Of a DNA stretch of 38,549 nucleotides, positions 33,098-38,549 are shown piece by piece. A model generated the notes under the pieces. It made no database searches. It was given only the letters and a program-made list of their open reading frames with translations, and was not told the origin of the DNA. The position numbers were made by a program, and so were the translations under genes. The DNA is from Spirochaetota bacterium (GTDB taxonomy: Bacteria; Spirochaetota; Spirochaetia; Treponematales; Rectinemataceae): assembly GCA_029265615.1 (NCBI GenBank), contig JAJUIB010000022.1, forward strand, positions 1-38,549. The letters are read 5' to 3'. Numbering within the stretch: position 1 is the stretch's first letter; the number at the start of each line of letters is the position of its first letter.

Positions 33098-33126
33098 AAG
33101 GTAGTGTCGCGCACGGGTAGTGTCAA
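33098..33126 (-). promoter_or_regulatory. Possible topA promoter with direct repeats
   Basis: On the minus strand TTGACA (33126-33121) is 17 bp from TACCTT (33103-33098). Two 9-bp direct copies of GGTAGTGTC on the plus strand (33100-33108 and 33116-33124) overlap both elements and could be an operator. Confidence 0.4.
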
Positions 33127-33244
33127 GCGAAGGCCGCAGGCGCCTAAGGGCTGCCCTCCTTGACAATGCGGCGCCGGGCGCGATGCTTAATCTCGAAGGG
33201 GCTGTGCGGCGGTGCCATGCCCCCGGCAGAGGAGGCTCCCCCGC

Positions 33245-33778
33245 ATGAACGCCGATTCCCTTGCGCGTATCGATCTGTTTCTTTCGTCCTCGACGACCGA
33301 ACTGTTCGCGTCTCACGGCCTGCGCATCAACGAGGCCGCATCCCGAGCTGAGGGCATCGAGGCGCCGTTTGCCGCGACGATCGGCTTTACCGCAAGCCGC
33401 ATGCTTGGCGTTCTCGTCCTTACGATGAGCCGCGCTCTCGCCCTGAGGAGCCTTCCTCCCAATCTGCAAAAAACTGCGATTGGCGACGAGATTGTCGCCG
33501 ATTGGGTGGGGGAACTGTCTAACCAACTGCTCGGGCGGCTCAAAAATCGCTTCTACGCCGCGGGGGTGGAAATCGCACTTTCGACGCCGACGGTCTTCGC
33601 CGGACGGGATCTTCGGCATTTCACCCAGCCCTCGCTCGTCTATCGGAGCCTGTTTTTTGAGGGAGAAGGCACGCTCCTTGTCGAATTCCAGGCCGATTGC
33701 GACGCCGCGTTCGAGCTGGGCGAGGGCGGGCAGGGGCCCGACGAGGGGCCGCCCGAGGGTGAGGTGCTGTTTTTTTGA
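33245..33778 (+). CDS. CheX-like phosphatase-fold protein
   Basis: This 177-aa protein has the CheC/CheX fold. E90-L-S-N93 in WVGELSNQLLGRLKN is the catalytic ExxN pair used by CheX to dephosphorylate CheY-P, followed by the typical VEIALSTPTVFAGRDL. An acidic Gly-rich tail (GEGGQGPDEGPPEGE) closes the protein. GAGGAGG lies nine bases before the ATG. No other chemotaxis gene is near, so it may act on a different response regulator. It is divergent from topA. Confidence 0.8.
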   Translation: MNADSLARIDLFLSSSTTELFASHGLRINEAASRAEGIEAPFAATIGFTASRMLGVLVLTMSRALALRSLPPNLQKTAIGDEIVADWVGELSNQLLGRLKNRFYAAGVEIALSTPTVFAGRDLRHFTQPSLVYRSLFFEGEGTLLVEFQADCDAAFELGEGGQGPDEGPPEGEVLFF

Positions 33779-33810
33779 GCCTAAAATCGTAGCGCGGAAG
33801 CGGGTAGGAA

Positions 33811-34089
33811 GTGCGCGGATGCTGCGCTATGCTCCGTGCATGTGCCCAATCCCGCAACGCCGTTTCGCGAGGGAGCTACGCTGCACCATGCGCCACCCTC
33901 TGTCTCCTCCTCGCCTCTTCCTGCGCTACTCCCAAGAGCGTCCAGGTCCTGCTTTCGGTTCCGGCGCCCGTTCCGAGCGCCGAGCCTGAGGCCGTCCCCC
34001 CCCTCAAGCGCCGCTCGTTGATCCGCGGTTCAGGGTTCTATCGATCGGCATACTCCGCCGCGCGAGGTCCTGGGCATACCAGCCCGTGA
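33811..34089 (+). pseudogene. Possible lipoprotein remnant
   Basis: An open frame contains LCLLLASSCATPKSVQVLLS, which looks like a lipoprotein signal with its lipidated Cys. It then runs through a Pro-rich stretch and, for its last 86 bases, overlaps the 3' end of the convergent oxidoreductase gene. No clear ribosome site or suitable start stands before the signal. It may be the stump of a lipoprotein gene truncated by rearrangement, or chance. Confidence 0.3.
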
Positions 34090-35674
34090 GGATCGCCGTG
34101 GGGATACCCGCCGGGCTGTAGACCCACTGCCCCGCCTGGAGTATCGATGGGAAGGGGCTTTTCACCGCCTCAGGCATCTTAAGAAGCGAGTGAACGACGG
34201 GCGAGGCGTGTTCGAAGCTCCAGCCCGTGATTCCCCCCTGCGAGCTCCCGAAAAGGGCTTCGATCGTCTTCGGCGATGCGGAGAAGCGGAGGCGTATCCG
34301 CTCCTTGAGCCCGGGGAAAAGGGTGTCGTCGAGGACTTCGATCATCGCGGTTTCGACAAGGGTTTTGAACTCTTCGTACCAACCCGCTTCGTCCGCCTTG
34401 TGCGCAAGATCGTACTCGAGGAGGAAGCTCGCGACGAGTCCTGTCCGTCCGGGGGGCGAGAGCTTAGGATCGCGGAGCGAGGGGATAGAGAGTTCGTAGG
34501 TGGTGAGGCGGGCATATTTTTCCACCCAGGCGGAAACGGCCCTGCGGAGTTCCAGGGCTTCGGCGCCGTTTCGTCCCCTCGTCCAGCGGGGGTCCGCGAG
34601 GAGGGCAGAAAGTTCGCCACGGTGTGTTTCCGCAAGCCCCTCCCGCGAGGGCGTGTAGAAGAGGTGGCCGTTCGTTTTTGCGGCGAAGTACTCAGGCGGT
34701 AGATCCACGCCGAGGTAAAGCGAAAACACCGAGTCCCCGCCGCGACTTGCATCGAGCCGCCGTTTCTGCGTCGCGATCTTCCGACGTGCCGCTCTGTCGA
34801 GGCCGTCCATTTCCGTCCGGGCGTAGAGAGAGGAAAGGTCGGCGCACCAGATGAGCGTGGTGTAGGAGCAGGCACCCCCCCCCTGTGTCGTGATGCGCCG
34901 CCGTGCGGGGCTGATGGCTTCCGCTTCGGTGCCAAACATGATTGTTCCGCCTGCTTCCTGGATTTTTTCCGCGAGTTTCTTCGCAAGCATCCCGGTCCCT
35001 CCCCGCGGATAGAGGTAGTCGAGATACACATGGAAATAGCCAAGTGCAAAGAAATACGGCGTGTTTTTAAAGAAGTGCTGTGCGATAAGGTCATTGAGCG
35101 GCCGGTAGCCGGAGAGCGCTGCAAGGCGCGATTCTATGGGCTGGGTCATGCGTCCCATGCGGAGGACTGCCGGCAGGAAGCGCCGCATCCAGGGCAGGAG
35201 CTCTTTGAACAGGTAGTCCCGGTCGTTCCGGAAGTCGCGGAAGACAGGGTTATCGAAGCCGTAGATTACGTTCATATCCCGCATGACGCGGTCGATCACG
35301 TGGAAAATCCGGGCTATCTCCTGCCCATGGCCTGTGTAGAGGCCTTCGAGAAGCCTGCGGTAGCGCACAAGCCCTTCGCGCGTTCCCATGTCGACGATCT
35401 GGTCTTCGATGCCGATGGAGACCGGACTCGGGAGGAGTTCGAGATCGATGCCGAGGTCTTTGAGCATCGGGCGAAGTGCGCCCGCGTTCTCGATCGCGCG
35501 CGCGCCTGCGTCGAATACGAATCCCTCCCGCTCGAAGGAGTTCACGAGGCCGCCCGGCGTTTCCGTTTTTTCAAGGAGCAGGGTCGAGTAACCTGCCCGC
35601 GCGAGGTAGGCCGCCGCGGTGAGACCGGCAAGCCCCGCGCCGACCACGACGACATCGTAGTGCCGCTCGTTCAT
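34004..35674 (-). CDS. FAD-dependent oxidoreductase, CrtI/carotenoid-isomerase-like
   Basis: This 556-aa flavoprotein has an N-terminal dinucleotide-binding fold (VVVVGAGLAGLTAAAYLARAG, with the Glu of LLLEK closing it) and a long substrate domain. The C-terminal FAD segment ends in QWVYSPAGIPTAILTGWYAQ. It resembles phytoene desaturase, CrtISO and retinol-saturase-type proteins. No carotenoid gene is in the window, so the substrate could be another unsaturated lipid. GGAGG lies six bases before the ATG. It overlaps the SDR gene by four bases (ATGA). Confidence 0.85.
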   Translation of the reverse strand: MNERHYDVVVVGAGLAGLTAAAYLARAGYSTLLLEKTETPGGLVNSFEREGFVFDAGARAIENAGALRPMLKDLGIDLELLPSPVSIGIEDQIVDMGTREGLVRYRRLLEGLYTGHGQEIARIFHVIDRVMRDMNVIYGFDNPVFRDFRNDRDYLFKELLPWMRRFLPAVLRMGRMTQPIESRLAALSGYRPLNDLIAQHFFKNTPYFFALGYFHVYLDYLYPRGGTGMLAKKLAEKIQEAGGTIMFGTEAEAISPARRRITTQGGGACSYTTLIWCADLSSLYARTEMDGLDRAARRKIATQKRRLDASRGGDSVFSLYLGVDLPPEYFAAKTNGHLFYTPSREGLAETHRGELSALLADPRWTRGRNGAEALELRRAVSAWVEKYARLTTYELSIPSLRDPKLSPPGRTGLVASFLLEYDLAHKADEAGWYEEFKTLVETAMIEVLDDTLFPGLKERIRLRFSASPKTIEALFGSSQGGITGWSFEHASPVVHSLLKMPEAVKSPFPSILQAGQWVYSPAGIPTAILTGWYAQDLARRSMPIDRTLNRGSTSGA

Positions 35675-36609
35675 CGTAGACCTCCAAGGCGGAGGCTCGT
35701 TTCCCAGAGTTTTGCCGCGCGCTCCCGGTCGAGCGCGTGGGGCGCGGGCTCTTCTTCCGTCGTCAGATTGAAGAACTTGCCGCTTGTCCTTTCGAGTTCC
35801 GGAGCGAGGGCAAGGTAGTGGAGCGCCGTGGCGGATATCGCAGGATCCCGCGCCGTGGGAATGATGAGTCTTTGTTTCATGAAGCGGTAGAGGCGGCCGT
35901 TGTTTTCTCCCATCGCGGACCGGACGTCGCCCGGGTGCATCGCGTTGATTGTGGCGCCGCTCCCCGCAAGGCGCGCATCGAATTCCGCCATGGCGAGGAG
36001 CTGAGCGGTCTTGGCGGCGCCGTAGCTCCGCAAACCCGTATAGTGGCGCTTCCTCCAGTCGAGGTCGTCGAGCCTGAGGCCTTCAATCGCGAAGCGGTGC
36101 CCCTCCGAATTGACGAATAGCACACGAGTTTTCCCTTCGCGGACAAGCCGCGATAGGAGGATGTGCGTGATGATAAAGGAGGCGAGGTAGTTCACCTGAA
36201 AGACTTCCTCAAGGCCGTCGGCGGTAATCCGCCTTTTTGTGTTGTAGACGCCCGCGTTGTGGATAAGGACATCAGGCGCGGTCGGTAGCTCGGCAAGTTG
36301 TGCGGCGGCGGCGTGTATGTCGGCGAGCCGGGAAAAATCCGCAACGATGCTCCGGTAGCTGACGCCAAAGTCTCGTTCAAGCTCCGTGCCGAGCCGGGCC
36401 GACTTTTCCGCGTTCCGATTCACGCAGACAAGATGGGCGCCGCGGGAGGCGAAAAGCCGCGCGGTCGCGTAGCCGATGCCGGAAGTGGCGCCACTTATGA
36501 CGACGAGTTTGCCTTCGCACTTCGCCGCTGAGGCTTGGGGATAGGCTCTGTTGTTTCTGAGCATGGCGCCGATGTTCGACCAGGTGTACTCTTTGAGGTA
36601 TTTGTTCAT
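35671..36609 (-). CDS. Short-chain dehydrogenase/reductase
   Basis: This 312-aa NAD(P)-dependent enzyme resembles the retinol-dehydrogenase-like SDR branch. The cofactor loop SGATSGIG starts at residue 39. NAG, a Ser in FVNSEGHR and YGAAK give the catalytic Asn-Ser-Tyr-Lys set. An N-terminal extension of about 30 residues precedes the Rossmann fold. It lies 11 bp behind the NTF2-like gene and overlaps the FAD oxidoreductase, so the three should be made together and act on one substrate. Confidence 0.88.
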   Translation of the reverse strand: MNKYLKEYTWSNIGAMLRNNRAYPQASAAKCEGKLVVISGATSGIGYATARLFASRGAHLVCVNRNAEKSARLGTELERDFGVSYRSIVADFSRLADIHAAAAQLAELPTAPDVLIHNAGVYNTKRRITADGLEEVFQVNYLASFIITHILLSRLVREGKTRVLFVNSEGHRFAIEGLRLDDLDWRKRHYTGLRSYGAAKTAQLLAMAEFDARLAGSGATINAMHPGDVRSAMGENNGRLYRFMKQRLIIPTARDPAISATALHYLALAPELERTSGKFFNLTTEEEPAPHALDRERAAKLWETSLRLGGLR

Positions 36610-36620
36610 CTGTCTTTCCC

Positions 36621-37061
36621 TTAGCCGAATTTTCGGCGCATGAACCTGCGGTACGCCGGTCCGAAGCGGGGTATGTTGTCGAAGATGTCGCCCCAGAGGT
36701 CGTAGTAGTCGCGCTGTTCCACAATTTTCCCCGCCTCATTCAAGGTGAGCCGACTCGCCCCATAGACTGAGGATTTCGGGTATTTTTTAAAGCTCAGGGT
36801 CATCACCCATTCGAGGAAGAGGATGTTCCCGTCGCGGGCTGTGTTCCGTACCTCCATCGCGAGGCTGCCGGCGCGCGCGACGAGGCGCTCGGTCATCGCC
36901 GCAAATTCCGCTTTCCCCCGGATCTCCTGAACCGCATCGCGAAAAACGATATGCTCATCGTAGTACGGAAGAATGTGCGACCAATCGGGCTTGCCCTCTG
37001 GATTGTAGATATCCGTCCAGAGAGTCACAAGCTGTTCGAGGCTGGTGATGCGGTAGTCCAT
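36621..37061 (-). CDS. NTF2/SnoaL-like protein
   Basis: This 146-aa protein has the cone-shaped NTF2-like fold pattern: an N-terminal helix, LPYYDEHIVFRDAVQEIRGK, a mixed middle and WVMTLSFKKY strands. It may be an enzyme or a binding partner. The start at MDYRITSL has AAGGAAGG about 11 bases upstream; the open frame continues 68 codons further without support. It is the first gene of an operon with the SDR and FAD enzymes, an arrangement resembling lipid-modification clusters next to cfa-type genes in other bacteria (from memory). Confidence 0.75.
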   Translation of the reverse strand: MDYRITSLEQLVTLWTDIYNPEGKPDWSHILPYYDEHIVFRDAVQEIRGKAEFAAMTERLVARAGSLAMEVRNTARDGNILFLEWVMTLSFKKYPKSSVYGASRLTLNEAGKIVEQRDYYDLWGDIFDNIPRFGPAYRRFMRRKFG

Positions 37062-37267
37062 GGCCGCGGCTGCCTTCCTTCGGGGTGCCTTAAGTTCCGC
37101 GTCCGCCGGACACTGCCGACGTTCGGTACATGCACGGAGTTGCATATACCATCGCCTCGATTCATCGGGAACGCAAGGGCGAAGTGAACTTTTTGACGTC
37201 CGGGGGGTGCATGGTGTGACATTCCCACCGGATATATGTTTTATGTATAGTTGAACTGGAGGCAATG

Positions 37268-38005
37268 ATGCGCAGAGTCATAGGCGTTCTCTTTTTGCTC
37301 TGTGCTTTGTCGAGGCTCGGGGCGGAGGGCAACAGAGTCGTCGTCGTCACCGACAGGTGGCCGCCATATCGCATCGAAGCCGCGGATGGAAGCTTTAGCG
37401 GCATCGACATCGATTTTTTGCGCCTCCTCGAGACAAAGCTCGGTGTATCCTTTGAAATTCGGGCAGCGCCCTGGGCACGGTGCCTTGAAATGATGAAAAA
37501 CGGCTCGGCAGACCTCATGACCGGCCTTGCGTGGACGGCGGAACGCGAGGTGTTTGTGCACTACGTCCGCCCTGCTTACGATGTCGTCCGCCCCGCGTTT
37601 TATGTGCACCGCGCCGCAGGCACGGTGATCGAGAAGTACGAGGACCTTAAAAACCTCAGCATCGGATATACGCGAGGTTCAGCGTATTTTCAGCCCTTCG
37701 ACAGCGATGCGGGACTCGCCAAGGTCGCGGTTGCCGATGAGTCCCAGCTCCTCCTTCTTCTGCAAAACAAACGGGTCGATGCCATTGTGGGGACGAATCC
37801 CCAGCTTGACTACGACATTAAAACCAAAAACCTCGGCGGCGAGATCGTGAAGGCTACCTACACGCCTCGTGCGACGACGCCGCTCTATGTGGCGATCTCG
37901 CGAAAATCCTCTTTCCTTGCCCGTCTTTCCGAGCTTGAGAAAGCCGTTGAGGGCTTGGTCGCCGATGGGTCGGTCAAACGTCTGGTTGCGAAGTATGTGA
38001 AATAG
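37268..38005 (+). CDS. Extracellular solute-binding protein, family 3
   Basis: This 245-aa exported protein has a signal peptide (about 1-20, cleavage near LGA). It has the two-lobed family 3 binding fold (VVTDRWPPYRIE, GIDIDFLRLLE, GSADLMTGLAWTAERE, NKRVDAIVGTNPQLDY). Such proteins bind amino acids or similar small molecules for ABC importers, but no permease or ATPase is adjacent, so it may be a sensor or an orphan. TGGAGG puts the ribosome on the second of two ATGs (37268). A strong terminator follows. Confidence 0.88.
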   Translation: MRRVIGVLFLLCALSRLGAEGNRVVVVTDRWPPYRIEAADGSFSGIDIDFLRLLETKLGVSFEIRAAPWARCLEMMKNGSADLMTGLAWTAEREVFVHYVRPAYDVVRPAFYVHRAAGTVIEKYEDLKNLSIGYTRGSAYFQPFDSDAGLAKVAVADESQLLLLLQNKRVDAIVGTNPQLDYDIKTKNLGGEIVKATYTPRATTPLYVAISRKSSFLARLSELEKAVEGLVADGSVKRLVAKYVK

Positions 38006-38054
38006 GCTGTAAAGCGGGTGATTCTGTTAATAATTGTTTACTATATCAGGGGTC

Positions 38055-38096
38055 AAAAAAGGGCCACCTTTGGGGGTGGCCCTTTCTTTTTTCTTT
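38055..38096. terminator. Bidirectional intrinsic terminator
   Basis: An 11-bp perfect stem (38058-38068 with 38075-38085) is followed by a T-rich run (to 38096) on the plus strand. On the minus strand it is followed by six T. It ends both the solute-binding gene and the convergent nifJ. Confidence 0.95.
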
Positions 38097-38100
38097 TTGC

Positions 38101-38153
38101 GCTTCTTCGGCTTAACCTGCCCACGCAGTGGGTCAGGTTTAAGCCGAAGAAGC
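38101..38153. repeat. Long near-perfect inverted repeat
   Basis: A 24-base arm (38101-38124) pairs with a 26-base arm (38128-38153) around a GCA loop with only two single-base bulges. It stands between the terminator and nifJ and is not followed by T on the plus strand. Confidence 0.8.
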
Positions 38154-38213
38154 AGCGGCGACAAGCTTGCTCGCGCTCACTCGTCGACTCGCCGCAATTT
38201 TTTGCTCGAGGCC

Positions 38214-38549
38214 TTAGAACGGCCTCTCGCTCAGGTATTTGTACTCCTTCCACCTGCGCTCGCAGAGCTCGCGCTCGCGCTTAAGGAGCTCGGCGGCGCG
38301 CTCGGGGTTGGCATCGCGGAGCGACTTGAAGCGCACCTCGGAGTACATGAACTGCTCGATCTTCGAGAAGTCCGGCTCCTTGGAGTCGAGCTGGAAGGGG
38401 TTCTTCCCCTCCGCCTTGAGCCGTGGATCGTAGCGGTAGAGCGGCCAGATGCCCGCCTCGGCGGAGAGCTTCTGCTGGTTCATGCCCTTCATCATGTCGA
38501 TGCCGTGGTTGATGCAGTGGCTGTAGGCGATGAGAAGGGAGGGGCCGTC
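38214..38549 (-). CDS. nifJ: Pyruvate:ferredoxin (flavodoxin) oxidoreductase, C-terminal part
   Basis: The last 111 residues of a PFOR gene enter from the right edge. The visible part reads DGPSLLIAYSHCINHGID, then GMNQQKLSAEAGIWPLYRYD, then NPFQLDSKEP and ELLKRERELCERRWKEY, which is the strongly conserved PFOR C-terminus including the TPP-domain end. The enzyme oxidises pyruvate and CoA to acetyl-CoA and CO2 and reduces ferredoxin in anaerobes. It faces the solute-binding gene across the shared terminator. Confidence 0.95.
   Translation of the reverse strand, partial: DGPSLLIAYSHCINHGIDMMKGMNQQKLSAEAGIWPLYRYDPRLKAEGKNPFQLDSKEPDFSKIEQFMYSEVRFKSLRDANPERAAELLKRERELCERRWKEYKYLSERPF

Overview
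The window is GC-rich chromosomal DNA from an anaerobic or fermentative Gram-negative-type bacterium, most likely a spirochaete (Spirochaetota, Treponema/Spirochaeta side). This assignment is an inference. It rests on the end of a pyruvate:ferredoxin oxidoreductase gene, an NQR-type Na+ pump, a CheX-type phosphatase, spirochaete-like lipoprotein signals, beta-barrel outer-membrane proteins and a tripartite efflux operon. No rRNA or tRNA gene was found.

Left part (1-9.5 kb). The 5' end of a P-loop NTPase on the minus strand is followed by a 7TM-PAS-GGDEF diguanylate cyclase on the plus strand. A minus-strand operon follows, nqrB-nqrC-nqrD-nqrE-nqrF, plus an unknown 150-aa gene and a YihY/BrkB membrane protein fused to a cyclic-nucleotide-binding domain. 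There is no nqrA next to nqrB. Divergent from nqrB is a gene with a histone-H1-like Lys/Ala tail and a well-placed internal start. It ends at a terminator built from two inverted copies of a dispersed repeat, shared with a small membrane-protein gene.

Middle (9.5-21 kb). An aminotransferase, a strongly promoted outer-membrane protein and a lipoprotein precede a REP-associated tyrosine transposase (RAYT) gene. About ten copies of a GGGGACAGACC-type element lie around the transposase and across the first 18 kb, three of them inside protein genes. Then comes a response regulator/histidine kinase pair, divergent from a TolC-MacA-ATPase-permease efflux operon that it probably controls. The space after that operon holds an unusual array of six A-tract units about 31 bp apart, separated by GC palindromes. 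On the minus strand the array reads as serial hairpin-plus-U-tract terminators behind the next operon.

Right part (21-38.5 kb). A three-gene ABC-2 exporter operon on the minus strand has a ykkC-family (guanidine-I-like) riboswitch in its leader. After it come a CorA-type channel, a ZIP metal transporter, a stand-alone cNMP-like domain protein, a pabA-pabB-pabC operon for p-aminobenzoate, a small outer-membrane barrel, topA with a basic tail, and a CheX-like gene. An NTF2-like/SDR/FAD-oxidoreductase operon, a solute-binding protein with a strong terminator, and the 3' end of nifJ (PFOR) close the window.

The observations most worth following are the hairpin/A-tract array (20971-21160), the ykkC-type leader of an uncharacterised ABC-2 exporter (24046-24160), the RAYT with its repeat family and intragenic copies, the nqrA-less NQR operon, and the H1-like gene with an internal start.
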